From Veillonella sp. VA137 (GTDB taxonomy: Bacteria; Bacillota; Negativicutes; Veillonellales; Veillonellaceae): a stretch of DNA of 64,000 bases. The position numbers were made by a program, and so were the translations under genes. The notes below the pieces were generated by a model. That model was not told where the DNA came from, made no database searches, and saw nothing but the letters and a program-made list of their open reading frames with translations. Positions 50,250 to 60,349 of this stretch are shown here, piece after piece; position 1 is the first letter of the stretch; each line of letters begins with the position of its first letter. The DNA is taken from positions 26,805-90,804 of the forward strand of contig NZ_RQVK01000009.1 of the NCBI RefSeq assembly GCF_003992015.1, read 5' to 3'.

Positions 50250-52334
50250 TTATTTATTCATGTTTTCGATTGCTTCTGCTTCTGCTTTGTTGAATTTAGA
50301 AGCGATTACGATGCGAATTAAGCAAAGTGCAACAAAGATGTATGCTGCAAAGCCTAGCCATTCAGCTGTATCACCATAGGATTTTGCTTCAGTGAAAGCC
50401 AATTGAAGTGGAGCTTCGCTACCACCTGTACTTACGGAGAAGGCGATGATACCAGCGATGATAACACCGATGATACTTTCACCAACGATCAAACCGGAAG
50501 CGAACAATACGCCACGGCGGTTAGATTGTTCTACGTCAGCATCTGCATAAGCACCAGCACGTTCTTTCGCACGTTTAGTGATGTAACGATTTACGAAGTA
50601 ACCGATGATGGCACCCATTACAAGAGGCATTTCCAAAGTTGGAGGTAAGTAGATACCCATACCAATTGCAAGAGGTGGCAATGTTAAGGATTTTGTTGTA
50701 GATTTTAAAATCAAGTTAACAACGATAGCGGCAATACCAACAAGGATACCGTAGAAGATGTAAGTCCAATCCATATTAGCATTGAAGATACCTTCTGCGA
50801 TTTGGCGCATCAATGTAGCTTGTGGAGCGGACAATGCTTGAGCAGGATCCATTCCTTCACGAGGCATAGCGCCTGTGAAACCGTAGGCATGGTATAACAA
50901 GTCAAGTACTGGAGCAATCGCTACGGCACCAGCTAAGGAACCGATTAATAGAGCTACCTGTTGTTTCCAAGGTGTAGCACCTACCAATTGACCAGTTTTC
51001 AAGTCTTGTAAATTATCGTTGGAGATGGCTGCAATGGAGATAACCACGGAAGTCATGAAAATCGCCAAGGCAGTAGAGAATTTTACGCCTTCAGGAGTAG
51101 CTAACAAGTTGTTCGCGGAAGCGATAGTAAGCACTACCAAGGAAGACACGATGATACCGATGATACCGATACCAGAAATTGGACTTGCGGAAGTACCAAT
51201 CAAACCAGCCATGTAACCACAAGCAGCAGCTACGAAGAAGCCGATTAACAATGCCACTACAATACCTGCAATCACAAGTGTCCAAGCAAGACCTGCGGAC
51301 ATTGGAAGAGCAGATACGAAAGAGTAGAAGCAAATGATTAAGCCAATAATAATTAATGCAAATACGATAGCGATAGTAGATGGTTTCATATCTGTATCCA
51401 TACGGTGTGTATCGCGATATTCTGCGCTAGCCGTCATGGATTTGATAGATAATTTGATACCTTCAATAATTGGTTTGATCAATGTCAATAATGTCCAAAT
51501 GGCAGCTACGCCGATTGTACCAGCACCGATGAAACGAACTTTAGTTTTCCATACAGTGTTAGAGAATTTGATAGCTTCCAAGTTATCTGGATTTGGTAGA
51601 TGGTTGGTTAAGTATGGTACGAAACCACCCCAAGCAATAATCATACCGATTAAGATTGCGATACCACTGGCAATACCAATTAAGAAACCGGCACCTAATA
51701 AAGCGGAGGAGAAGCCAAATGGAATTTGTGTAGCTCCAGCTCCAACAGGGAACCAGAAAGATTTAGATTCGCCAAATACACGGAAACCTTGTGTGACAAA
51801 GCTGATGATACCAGCTAATGCACCACCGGATACGATTTCTTTCATACCGCCGGATTGTTTTGTAGTTTCTCCTGGAACAGTAGAACCTACTTTCAAAATT
51901 TCAGCAGCAGCGCGACCTTCTGGATATGGTAAGTCACTATTCATAACCATAGCGCGACGTAATGGAATAGTAAATAATACCCCAAGACAGCCACCGCAGG
52001 CACATAATAACAATGTTTCCAATAAGTCAAAGTTTTGCCAATACCCGATCATCAATAGACCTGGCAATACGAAGATGACTGCAGATAAGGTACCAGCAGC
52101 AGATGCTTGCGTTTGTACCATGTTGTTTTCAAGAACGTTGGAATCCTTGAAGAAGCGTAAGATTGCCATAGATATTACAGCAGCCGGAATGGAGGATGAG
52201 AACGTCAAACCTACTTTCAGACCTAGGTATACGTTAGATGCTGTGAAGATTAATGTAATAATCGCACCTAGTAGCATGCCTCTGACTGTTAATTCCGGTA
52301 AGCTAATATCATGACTCATAAAATCATGCTTCAT
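50250..52334 (-). CDS. OPT family oligopeptide transporter
   Basis: A 694-residue membrane protein with about 15-16 helices, of the OPT family (bacterial branch), which imports small peptides or metal-ligand complexes with protons. The N-terminal ELTVRGMLLGAIITLIFTAS, a NVYLGLKVGLTFSSSIPAAV segment and LPYPEGRAAAEILK are diagnostic. The length is normal. Peptide import fits an asaccharolytic organism that uses amino acids. The ATG has a strong AAGGAGG site and its own promoter. Confidence 0.93.
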   Translation of the reverse strand: MKHDFMSHDISLPELTVRGMLLGAIITLIFTASNVYLGLKVGLTFSSSIPAAVISMAILRFFKDSNVLENNMVQTQASAAGTLSAVIFVLPGLLMIGYWQNFDLLETLLLCACGGCLGVLFTIPLRRAMVMNSDLPYPEGRAAAEILKVGSTVPGETTKQSGGMKEIVSGGALAGIISFVTQGFRVFGESKSFWFPVGAGATQIPFGFSSALLGAGFLIGIASGIAILIGMIIAWGGFVPYLTNHLPNPDNLEAIKFSNTVWKTKVRFIGAGTIGVAAIWTLLTLIKPIIEGIKLSIKSMTASAEYRDTHRMDTDMKPSTIAIVFALIIIGLIICFYSFVSALPMSAGLAWTLVIAGIVVALLIGFFVAAACGYMAGLIGTSASPISGIGIIGIIVSSLVVLTIASANNLLATPEGVKFSTALAIFMTSVVISIAAISNDNLQDLKTGQLVGATPWKQQVALLIGSLAGAVAIAPVLDLLYHAYGFTGAMPREGMDPAQALSAPQATLMRQIAEGIFNANMDWTYIFYGILVGIAAIVVNLILKSTTKSLTLPPLAIGMGIYLPPTLEMPLVMGAIIGYFVNRYITKRAKERAGAYADADVEQSNRRGVLFASGLIVGESIIGVIIAGIIAFSVSTGGSEAPLQLAFTEAKSYGDTAEWLGFAAYIFVALCLIRIVIASKFNKAEAEAIENMNK

Positions 52335-52370
52335 AGTTATACCTCCTTAAAATACACTACTATCTTACTC

Positions 52371-52399
52371 ATTGTATCAGTATTCTCAAGGACTTTCAA
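52371..52399 (-). promoter_or_regulatory. promoter of the OPT transporter gene
   Basis: On the minus strand TTGAAA (52399-52394), a 17-base spacer and TACAAT (52376-52371). Confidence 0.7.
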
Positions 52400-52530
52400 T
52401 AAAAAATATAGTAAATTTTGTATACATACGTCTATTTAGGAAAGTATATTAAAAATTTTCATATACGGTTCATGTAGTTGGTGTATATAATAGAGATATA
52501 ATTATACCCTATGTGATAAGGAGACAGACT

Positions 52531-53310
52531 ATGAGAAGGAAAATATTTGGTGCGGTACTCATGGCCGCTTGTTTACCAATAGCATTGCAGGCAGCAGATA
52601 TTACGGTGGTGAAAGAAACACCCATTGCGGTAGGCGAGCGTATCTCTACGACGGCATCGCCAGAAACCAATCGTATCATCCGCGAGGAAACGATGAAAGC
52701 TAGACAAGATAAAAAACAAATTGTAGCGCCAGCGGCAAAAGCGTTTACAGATCGTTTGCAAGTAACAGTTAAACCAGAGACAGTGAAAGAAAACCACATG
52801 GACCTGACGTACCCACGAGTGCAATCGGTAAGCCCTTACGTGACAAAAGCAATCAATAAGACTATCACGGACTATGTAGAAAAACTTCGTAAGCAAGTGC
52901 ACAAAACGAATGAAAAAGCAGTAGATGGAGAAAAGCAAAATTTATACATGAGCTATGATATCAAAGCTGATGGAAATGGGATTTTCTCTGTCACCATTAC
53001 ATCCTATACGATTGAAGACAATGCATCGCATGGTGTGAATGTAGAAAAGGGATTTACGTTTAATACCACCACAGGTCGTAGCTTGTCCTTAAGTGATTTT
53101 GGTGGACTACCACAAGAAACGATTACAGCAGGATTACAACAATTACCGAAAGAAGGTAAGAAAGCTATCTATGCGGATGTCACAGCAGGTAAGCCAAATA
53201 GTTTCTTTGCCCGTGAAAATCATGACATTGTATTGATTTACGATCAAGGTACTATCGCACCTATGTCCAGTGGTAGCATCTATGTACCAGTAGGAAACTT
53301 AGGAAGATAG
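52531..53310 (+). CDS. exported DUF3298-containing protein
   Basis: A 259-residue protein with a signal peptide of about 21 residues (cut after LQA). The C-terminal half fits DUF3298, as in RsiV and PdaC tails: YPRVQSVSPYVTKAINKTI, SHGVNVEKGFTFNTTTGRSL, LSDFGG, and the end region IAPMSSGSIYVPVG. In RsiV this fold binds lysozyme, and in PdaC it accompanies a polysaccharide deacetylase; here no enzymatic domain is attached. AAGGAG lies about seven bases before the ATG, which favours 52531 over 52513. It is divergent from the OPT gene. Confidence 0.8.
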   Translation: MRRKIFGAVLMAACLPIALQAADITVVKETPIAVGERISTTASPETNRIIREETMKARQDKKQIVAPAAKAFTDRLQVTVKPETVKENHMDLTYPRVQSVSPYVTKAINKTITDYVEKLRKQVHKTNEKAVDGEKQNLYMSYDIKADGNGIFSVTITSYTIEDNASHGVNVEKGFTFNTTTGRSLSLSDFGGLPQETITAGLQQLPKEGKKAIYADVTAGKPNSFFARENHDIVLIYDQGTIAPMSSGSIYVPVGNLGR

Positions 53311-53421
53311 GCGCAAGGTAATAGAATTATGTTATGGGTGTTAGGTATGCATGGTTGGTGGTATCCAATAGAAATGACATACTAGTAGCTAGAGCTTGTA
53401 AAACATACTATGAAATGAAAT

Positions 53422-53466
53422 AGAGGAAAGTTGATACGTTTTGTTCAACTTTCCTCTGTTTTTTTG
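53422..53466. terminator. terminator between DUF3298 gene and transglycosylase gene
   Basis: AGAGGAAAGTTGA (53422-53434) pairs with TCAACTTTCCTCT (53445-53457), with a T-run after it. Confidence 0.85.
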
Positions 53467-53554
53467 TCCTGTGTTGTCATAGATTCTTTTATATGTGGTA
53501 ATAAGATAAGCGTGCTTGTATCATCCAGGTATTAGCATATGTAACCTAGGTATA

Positions 53555-54370
53555 TTAATCAGTAACTCTGTGTTTCTTCGGAGCATCAAGTCGCTTATAA
53601 TAGGCTTTATCGATGTCTGCATAGGAGATAATCCCTTGTTGAGCCATTAAGGTTAATACCGTCCGTTGTCGTTGTTTCGTCGCATCTATGTTGCTGACCG
53701 GATTAAAGTAGGATGGCGCCTGTGGAATGCCTGCGAGCACAGCAGCTTGACTTAAGTTCAGGTCCTTTGGTTCTGTGTTAAAGTATCCTTCAGAGGCAGA
53801 TTTAATACCATAGTAATCGGTGCCATAATAAATCGTGTTCAAATACATGGTAATGATTTCATCTTTGCTGTAATAATGCTCCATCAAATAGGCAAGAAAT
53901 ACTTCTTCTACCTTACGAGACATGATACGCTTGGAGGATAAGAATAAATTTTTTACCAATTGTTGGGTGATGGTACTACCACCTTCTACGGTTTGCCCAG
54001 CTATGGTATTCGTATACAAGGCACGACCAATGCTAAAGAAATCTACCGCTCCATGCTCATAAAAACGTTTATCTTCCGTAGCCACTAAGGCTTGTTTCAC
54101 AATAGGGCTAATGTCTTCGCTGCGAACGCGATGCGCTGGTGGCACCCGTTTATCCATAGCCTCCTCTACAGCTTCTTTGAAATGAAAGAGACGTTTGATG
54201 CGGTCGATCCTGGAAAGTTGATCTTCCCCTTGTTCTATAGTTTGTTCTTTTATCGTATGTGCTACATGTTGTGTAGTGGTTTTAGCATCCTCTGGGGTAT
54301 ACCCAGCGAACCAATATAAACCACCAGCTGCAATGGCGAGCACAAGGATGAGTTTAAAAAGTGTTTTCAT
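53555..54370 (-). CDS. monofunctional peptidoglycan glycosyltransferase (GT51)
   Basis: A 271-residue enzyme that polymerises lipid II into glycan strands. One membrane anchor (about 3-22) precedes a GT51 domain with the catalytic glutamate in VATEDKRFYEHGAVD, the second conserved motif EGGSTITQQLVKN, the KVEEVFLAYLMEHYYSKDEI box, and YYGIKSASEGYF. There is no transpeptidase domain, so it must work with separate PBPs. The ribosome site before the ATG is weak. Confidence 0.92.
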   Translation of the reverse strand: MKTLFKLILVLAIAAGGLYWFAGYTPEDAKTTTQHVAHTIKEQTIEQGEDQLSRIDRIKRLFHFKEAVEEAMDKRVPPAHRVRSEDISPIVKQALVATEDKRFYEHGAVDFFSIGRALYTNTIAGQTVEGGSTITQQLVKNLFLSSKRIMSRKVEEVFLAYLMEHYYSKDEIITMYLNTIYYGTDYYGIKSASEGYFNTEPKDLNLSQAAVLAGIPQAPSYFNPVSNIDATKQRQRTVLTLMAQQGIISYADIDKAYYKRLDAPKKHRVTD

Positions 54371-54635
54371 GGGTTCATCATATCATATCTAGGGGGTATC
54401 AACAATAGGAGGAATGGATTATAACAGTAGAAAGGTTTGTTTGCTATTAACAATGCGTAAGAATATTGAATCATCCGACTAGACTCGAGCAGAGTGCGTT
54501 CATTTGGTAATGTATAGTAGTGGAAAGTATGATGTAGTCATAGAAGAATGATGCGGTCACAGGTTATAGGTATTGCCTATAAAATGGCATAAGATAGAAT
54601 AAAAATGTATATAAAAGAATTTTTATAAAAAATAC

Positions 54636-54664
54636 TTGCATTATTATACAGATGGTTGTATAAT
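54636..54664 (+). promoter_or_regulatory. argGH promoter with overlapping palindrome
   Basis: TTGCAT (54636-54641), a 17-base spacer and TATAAT (54659-54664). The palindrome ATTATACA-N6-TGTATAAT (54643-54664) fills the spacer and -10 box. Its AT-rich symmetry resembles ARG boxes, so ArgR repression is plausible. The rest of the 356-bp gap back to 54371 holds no gene I can see. Confidence 0.6.
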
Positions 54665-54726
54665 ACGTTCATAAGATAGAAACAAGTGCTGCACAGCAGT
54701 GAATTACACAAAGAAAGAGGTCAATT

Positions 54727-55941
54727 ATGAGCAACATTAACAAAGTAGTATTAGCTTACTCCGGCGGTTTGGACACATCTGTTATCATTCCTTGGTTAAA
54801 AGAAAACTATGGCGCAGAAGTTATCGCTGTATGCGTGAACTTAGGTCAACCAGAAGATTATGATGCAGTAGAGAAAAAAGCTATCAAATCTGGTGCTACG
54901 AAAGCGTACATCATCGATGCGCAAGAAGAGTTTGTATCCGATTATATTTGGCCAGTTGTAAAAGCAGGTGCTGTGTATGAAGGTAAATACTTATTAGGTA
55001 CTTCCTTTGCAAGACCATTAATCGCGAAAAAATTAGTAGAAATTGCTGCACAAGAAGGAGCGGATGCCATCGCTCATGGTGCTACAGGTAAAGGGAATGA
55101 CCAAGTGCGTTTTGAATTGACAATCAAAGCACTTTCACCAAATACAAAAATCATTGCTCCATGGCGTGAATGGGAATTGAAATCCCGGGAAGATTGCATG
55201 GAATACGCAGCGAAACACGACATTCCAGTAGTGGCAACAAAAAAACACCCCTACTCTATGGACCAAAACGTATGGCATTTATCCCATGAAGGTGGCGATT
55301 TAGAAGATCCTAAGAATGCCCCTAAAAATGATGTATATTTAGTTAGCAAATCTCCAGAAGAAGCTCCAGATGTACCAACTATGGTGACCATCGACTTCAA
55401 AGAAGGTATTCCAGTAGCAGTGAATGGTCAAGCCATGTCTCCACTTACCATCTTGCAAACTTTGAATGAAATCGGTGCTGCTAATGGTATCGGTATTGTA
55501 GATATCGTAGAAAATCGGTTAGTAGGCATGAAATCTCGTGGTGTCTATGAAAATCCTGGTGGAGCTATCATCATGTATGCACATAGAGAATTGGAATACC
55601 TTTGCCTAGATAGAGCGACCTACCATTACAAAGAATTAGTGGCGAACAAATACGGAGAACTTGTGTATGACGGCATGTGGTTTGCTCCATTGATGAGCGC
55701 TTTACAAGCCTTCGTGGACAGCACACAACAAACTGTAACAGGTCAAGTCACATTGAAATTGTACAAAGGTAATATTATCAGTGCAGGATCTACATCTCCA
55801 TACTCCTTGTACAACCAAGAGTTTGTAACATTTGAAGAAGATGATGTATATAACCAAGCTGATGCAGAAGGTTTCATCAACTTATTCGGATTGCCTTTAA
55901 CAATCAATGCATTAATGAAAGAGAAAGCAGGTTTAAAATAA
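54727..55941 (+). CDS. argG: argininosuccinate synthase
   Basis: Joins citrulline and aspartate in arginine synthesis. The 404-residue protein has the ATP-binding P-loop [10 protein letters not shown] near residue 9, the [15 protein letters not shown] region, and [10 protein letters not shown]. Length and motifs are normal. Its stop codon shares one base with the argH start (TAATG), so the two are co-translated. AGAGGT lies before the ATG. No other arginine genes are in the window. Confidence 0.97.
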   Translation: MSNINKVVLAYSGGLDTSVIIPWLKENYGAEVIAVCVNLGQPEDYDAVEKKAIKSGATKAYIIDAQEEFVSDYIWPVVKAGAVYEGKYLLGTSFARPLIAKKLVEIAAQEGADAIAHGATGKGNDQVRFELTIKALSPNTKIIAPWREWELKSREDCMEYAAKHDIPVVATKKHPYSMDQNVWHLSHEGGDLEDPKNAPKNDVYLVSKSPEEAPDVPTMVTIDFKEGIPVAVNGQAMSPLTILQTLNEIGAANGIGIVDIVENRLVGMKSRGVYENPGGAIIMYAHRELEYLCLDRATYHYKELVANKYGELVYDGMWFAPLMSALQAFVDSTQQTVTGQVTLKLYKGNIISAGSTSPYSLYNQEFVTFEEDDVYNQADAEGFINLFGLPLTINALMKEKAGLK

Positions 55942-57362
55942 TGGCGAAACTTTGGGGCGGACGGTTTACCAAAGGGACGGATAAGGCAGTAGAGGACTTC
56001 ACGTCCTCTATTTCCTTTGATTCCCGTATGTATAAAGAAGATGTGGCAGGCAGTATTGCTCATGCAACGATGCTAGCAGAGCAACACATCATTTCTCAGG
56101 AAGATAAAGATGCTATCGTAGCAGGTTTACAGGCTATTGAAAAGCAAATTGATGCAGGGGACTTCGAGTTTTCCGTGGCATTAGAAGACATCCATATGAA
56201 TATCGAAAAACGCTTAACTGATGCGATTGGTGAAGCGGGTGGACGTCTACATACAGGCCGTAGCCGTAATGACCAAGTGGCAGTGGACTTACATATGTAC
56301 ATCCGCAAGGCCGTAGTGCACATGGGTGAGGAGCTTGTGAACTTGCAACAAGCTTTCTTAGAAGTGGCAGAGAAATACAAAGATGTAATTATCCCTGGTT
56401 ACACTCATTTACAAAGGGCGCAACCAGTATTATTTAGTCATCACATGATGGCATACTTCTCTATGTTGAGCCGTGACTTCGATAATTTGCCGTTGATCTT
56501 TAAACATGCCAATGTGATGCCATTAGGGGCAGGCGCTTTGGCGGGTACTACGTATCCTATCGATCAAAACATGACGAAGGAATTATTGCACTTCGATGCG
56601 ATTTATGAAAATAGTATGGATGCTGTCAGCGATCGTGACTATGTGCTAGAGTTCCTCAGCTTTGGGGCAAAAGTGATGATGCATTTAAGCCGTTTAAGTG
56701 AAGAGTTAATCCTTTGGTCTAGTACAGAATTTGGGTTCATCGAACTAGACGATGCACATTGCACAGGTTCTAGCATTATGCCACAAAAGAAAAATCCAGA
56801 CGTGTGCGAACTCGTACGTGGTAAAACAGGTCGTATTTACGGTCATTTAATGGGACTTCTTACAACCATGAAAGGCCTACCAATGACGTACAATAAAGAT
56901 ATGCAAGAAGATAAAGAAGGGGTTTTCGATACTATTGATACTTTGCATTTCGCCATCTCGATTACGGCGGATATGTTACGCCATATGAAAGTCAATGGAG
57001 ACCATACAAAAGCGGTGTTGGACGATGATTTCTCTAACGCTACAGATATGGCGGACTACTTGGCGAAAAAAGGTGTACCGTTCCGTGAAGCCCATGCCAT
57101 TGTAGGGGCAGCGGTACAACATTGCATTGAAAAAGGTTGTGTGTTGTTAGATTTGTCAGTGGAAGATTTCAAAGCTATTTCACACCACTTTGAAGCGGAT
57201 ATCTTGGATGCCATCACCATCGAAGCCTGCGTAGCAGGTCGCAGCAACTACAGTGGTACAGCACCAGAGTGCGTAGCACGTCAAATCCGTATCGGCAAAG
57301 AAGTGCTTTCAGAAGAAATAACGCAAATTGCGAAGTGGAAAGAAAAAATCCGTTTGCAATAA
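55941..57362 (+). CDS. argH: argininosuccinate lyase
   Basis: Cleaves argininosuccinate to arginine and fumarate. The 473-residue protein of the fumarase/aspartase superfamily has its signature GSSIMPQKKNPD near residue 275, the N-terminal LWGGRFTKGTDKAVEDF and the RLTDAIGEAGGRLHTGRSRN segment. It is translationally coupled to argG. A strong terminator lies about 110 bases downstream. Fumarate produced here could feed the succinate-propionate pathway, but that is general inference. Confidence 0.97.
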   Translation: MAKLWGGRFTKGTDKAVEDFTSSISFDSRMYKEDVAGSIAHATMLAEQHIISQEDKDAIVAGLQAIEKQIDAGDFEFSVALEDIHMNIEKRLTDAIGEAGGRLHTGRSRNDQVAVDLHMYIRKAVVHMGEELVNLQQAFLEVAEKYKDVIIPGYTHLQRAQPVLFSHHMMAYFSMLSRDFDNLPLIFKHANVMPLGAGALAGTTYPIDQNMTKELLHFDAIYENSMDAVSDRDYVLEFLSFGAKVMMHLSRLSEELILWSSTEFGFIELDDAHCTGSSIMPQKKNPDVCELVRGKTGRIYGHLMGLLTTMKGLPMTYNKDMQEDKEGVFDTIDTLHFAISITADMLRHMKVNGDHTKAVLDDDFSNATDMADYLAKKGVPFREAHAIVGAAVQHCIEKGCVLLDLSVEDFKAISHHFEADILDAITIEACVAGRSNYSGTAPECVARQIRIGKEVLSEEITQIAKWKEKIRLQ

Positions 57363-57470
57363 ATAGGTTTGTAATAATATTCATATTGTCTTCTCTCATT
57401 CGTATAAAAGTGGTATCTGTAACTGGTATATGAGGCGATTCTGGTTTAGCAAGACTATCGCAACTATGCA

Positions 57471-57501
57471 AAAAAGCAACGGCAAATCCGTTGCTTTTTT
57501 T
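57471..57501. terminator. bidirectional terminator between argH and DUF389 gene
   Basis: AAAAAGCAACGG (57471-57482) pairs with CCGTTGCTTTTT (57488-57499), with A/T tracts on both sides. Confidence 0.88.
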
Positions 57502-57519
57502 GAGATAAGTTCAATATCC

Positions 57520-58578
57520 TTAATCCTTGTCTTCTTCATTTTCTTTTACAATATCTTTTTGTGAATTTTTTTCAGAGAGTTTTTGATCGATATACTTATT
57601 AATATTTTCATAAAATTCTTTGGTCTTCTCACTATCCAATTTTGTCGAATTATGAATTTGATTAACTTGATTGACTTTCAAATGAACAGATTGAATACCG
57701 TAAGAGGCTTGTTTTTGGCGGAGTGTTTCTAATTGTTCTTCTGAAAGAGGATTGCCAACAATCGTCAAGACCAATTCATTTTTGCTTGACTTGTAGACTT
57801 GACTAATGACCGTATGATTGGTGAACTCTTTTCCTACAAACTGCTTGATTCCTTCTTTTCGTGCCTGATCCATCGTTAGCGTGACTGCTGAATAGGTGGC
57901 AGGAAGAATTAATAATACAATCAAGGATATCAACCCAATTCTCATTTTAATGTTTAGCTCTTTAAATGAGCGTAAGGGAGATTTTCTCATCAAAATTCTT
58001 GTTCCAACAATATTGGTTAGCATGATAAAGACACAGTTAATTAAGAAAAGATAGAGAGCGCCATATATAAATTGTACATTTCCATTAGCTAAGCCATAGC
58101 CGGCAGTACAGATAGGTGGCATCAGAGCTGTTGCAATGGCTACTCCTGGCACGATATTGTTCGCTTCTTTTTTTCTTGAACCAATGACACCTGCTATCCC
58201 ACCTGCAATAGCAATGAGAACATCCCAAATGGTTGGAGAGGTTCGAGCAATCAACTCGCTACTTGCATAAGATATGGGAGAAATCCAGAAATACAGAGCT
58301 GAGACAAGCAAACTGACCGCTACTTGAGTCAATAAAACATTTAAAGATTGCTTGATTAAACGAGTATCAAAAATAGCTAAGCCGAATCCTAGTCCAACAA
58401 TCGGTGTCATAAGAGGGGAAATCAGCATGGCTCCAATAATAACAGCTGTTGAATTCATATTTAAACCTATAGAGGCAATAAGGATCGCACACATCAAAAT
58501 GACTGTATCGCTTAATCGAACATGAAGATCATCATATAATTTATCACGGTATTCACGTGCTGAATAGTTTCCTGTCAT
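57520..58578 (-). CDS. DUF389 / TIGR00341 family membrane protein
   Basis: The 352-residue protein has about six membrane helices and a soluble C-terminus rich in lysine and glutamate. The DUF389 core is clear: LSDTVILMCAILIASIGLNM, IIGAMLISPLMTPIVGLGFG and IVPGVAIATALMPPICTAGY. The family is widespread in streptococci and lactobacilli, and its function is unknown. The gene is more AT-rich than its neighbours and sits alone between terminators and a 328-bp noncoding stretch. Acquisition from another oral Firmicute is possible, but not shown by inspection alone. GGAGT precedes the ATG. Confidence 0.85.
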   Translation of the reverse strand: MTGNYSAREYRDKLYDDLHVRLSDTVILMCAILIASIGLNMNSTAVIIGAMLISPLMTPIVGLGFGLAIFDTRLIKQSLNVLLTQVAVSLLVSALYFWISPISYASSELIARTSPTIWDVLIAIAGGIAGVIGSRKKEANNIVPGVAIATALMPPICTAGYGLANGNVQFIYGALYLFLINCVFIMLTNIVGTRILMRKSPLRSFKELNIKMRIGLISLIVLLILPATYSAVTLTMDQARKEGIKQFVGKEFTNHTVISQVYKSSKNELVLTIVGNPLSEEQLETLRQKQASYGIQSVHLKVNQVNQIHNSTKLDSEKTKEFYENINKYIDQKLSEKNSQKDIVKENEEDKD

Positions 58579-58906
58579 TGGGTACTCCTTTTATTTCATA
58601 TAATCTTATTTTGCATGGATAATAATAGAGCGATTTCTGTCTAATCTTCCGTATTTTTAATTCTTATCGGTTATTCTTTTGAAAATTATCCATTACGTAT
58701 CGCCCAGCCTAGCCTTAACATTATACCAAAATTTTATAGTATTTCTTTAAAGAAATCTATTAATTTAATAGATAGAAAAAGGAAGAAACTTTTATTTTCC
58801 AACAAAAACTTACCGCCGGCATCTGATATATTTGGAAAGCGCATATCGAAAATTTATGATATAATCAATATATATTTTTGTTACTAAATACTATGAGGTA
58901 CTAACA
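58579..58906. other. 328-bp intergenic region before exonuclease III
   Basis: No gene is seen. It is AT-rich and contains an extended -10 (TGATATAAT) about 45 bases before the exonuclease start. The other features are weak. Confidence 0.4.
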
Positions 58907-59662
58907 ATGAAATTAATCTCTTGGAATGTGAATGGCTTACGTGCAGCCATGACTAAAGGATTTATGGATGCATTCGATGCATTAGATGCAGATATGTTCT
59001 GCTTACAAGAAACAAAATTACAACCAGAACAAATTGAAATGGTCTTGCCGAACCATGAACAATATTGGAATAGTGCAGTGAAAAAAGGCTATAGCGGTAC
59101 GGCTATTTTCACAAAAGAAAAGCCAATTTCCGTAGTGAATGGCATTGGCATTGAGGAACATGACCAAGAAGGACGTGTGATCACGGCGGAATATGAAAAG
59201 TTCTACTTAGTTACGTGCTATACACCGAATAGCCAACGTGAATTGGCTCGTTTGGAATATCGCATGGAATGGGAAGTGGCATTCCGCGAGTATTTACTAG
59301 CATTAGATGCGAAAAAACCGGTGATTCTGTGTGGTGACCTTAACGTAGCCCATCAAGAAATCGACTTGAAAAACCCTAAAACAAATCGTAAAAATGCTGG
59401 TTTCAGTGATGAAGAACGTGAAAAAATGACGGAACTGCTAGCAGCAGGCTTTACAGATACCTTCCGCTATTTATATCCTGATGCAGTCGATGCCTACAGC
59501 TGGTGGTCCTACATGGGCAAAGCTCGTGAGCGGAACGTAGGATGGAGAATTGACTATTTCTTAGTATCCAACAGCATTGCTGATAAAATCCAAGAGGCGA
59601 AAATCCATGCAGATATTTTTGGGTCTGACCATTGCCCAGTGGAACTAGTTATCGATTTATAA
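58907..59662 (+). CDS. xth: exodeoxyribonuclease III / AP endonuclease
   Basis: A 251-residue ExoIII-family AP endonuclease that incises DNA at abasic sites in base-excision repair. Motifs are complete: [10 protein letters not shown] (about 5), [10 protein letters not shown] (about 34), the [20 protein letters not shown] box (about 144), WRIDYFLVS and GSDHCPVEL at the C-terminus. GAGG precedes the ATG. It would act on products of the glycosylases encoded elsewhere in the window (MutY and UDG). Confidence 0.95.
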   Translation: MKLISWNVNGLRAAMTKGFMDAFDALDADMFCLQETKLQPEQIEMVLPNHEQYWNSAVKKGYSGTAIFTKEKPISVVNGIGIEEHDQEGRVITAEYEKFYLVTCYTPNSQRELARLEYRMEWEVAFREYLLALDAKKPVILCGDLNVAHQEIDLKNPKTNRKNAGFSDEEREKMTELLAAGFTDTFRYLYPDAVDAYSWWSYMGKARERNVGWRIDYFLVSNSIADKIQEAKIHADIFGSDHCPVELVIDL

Positions 59663-59683
59663 TTCGTATAAAGGGCGTATATT

Positions 59684-60349
59684 ATGTCAGTACTACGTTT
59701 TGAAAATATCTCTGTAATGCTTCATGGTCACCAGATTTTAGGGGATATTTCTTTTGAGGTTCAACAAGGTGAAAGCATCACCATCATAGGTCCATCGGGG
59801 AGTGGTAAAAGTACAATTCTGAAATTGGCTAGCTCCTTGATATCTCCTACGAGAGGGACGATTTATTTTCAAGGTAAACCGATGGATCAATATGCCCCTA
59901 CAGAATATCGCCAACGAGTGGCGTACTGTTTCCAACAGCCCTATTTATTCGGGCAAACAGTGCGAGGTAATCTAGCCTTTCCTTTTACCATGCGAGGTCG
60001 TGCTATTGACGAAACAAGAATCAAAGACCTATTCGAGTTGTTTCATATGGATCTACAGCTGTTAGAGAAGTCGAATACGGAGTTATCAGGTGGTGAGATG
60101 CAACGAATTTGCTTGATTCGTAGTTTGCTGTTTGCCCCTGAGGTGTTGCTATTAGATGAGGTGACGTCTGCTTTGGATACAGAAAATACGGAGTGGGTAG
60201 AACAAGGTCTTATGCAGTTACATAAAGAAGGCTTAACCTTATTACAGGTGACCCATAATTTAGACCAAAGTGTTCGTATGGGGCAACGTCGTATCACTGT
60301 GAAAGATGGTCATATTACAGATTGTGAGGTGCTACATGGGGAGCTTTAA
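59684..60349 (+). CDS. ABC transporter ATP-binding protein, FetA-like
   Basis: A 221-residue ATPase with Walker A GPSGSGKST (about 37-45), the Q-loop YCFQQPYLFGQTV, the signature LSGGEMQR and Walker B VLLLDEVTSALD. It pairs with the next gene, a UPF0014 permease, as FetA pairs with FetB in enterobacteria, where the complex exports iron and aids oxidative-stress resistance. The permease start lies 14 bases inside this gene's 3' end. Confidence 0.88.
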   Translation: MSVLRFENISVMLHGHQILGDISFEVQQGESITIIGPSGSGKSTILKLASSLISPTRGTIYFQGKPMDQYAPTEYRQRVAYCFQQPYLFGQTVRGNLAFPFTMRGRAIDETRIKDLFELFHMDLQLLEKSNTELSGGEMQRICLIRSLLFAPEVLLLDEVTSALDTENTEWVEQGLMQLHKEGLTLLQVTHNLDQSVRMGQRRITVKDGHITDCEVLHGEL

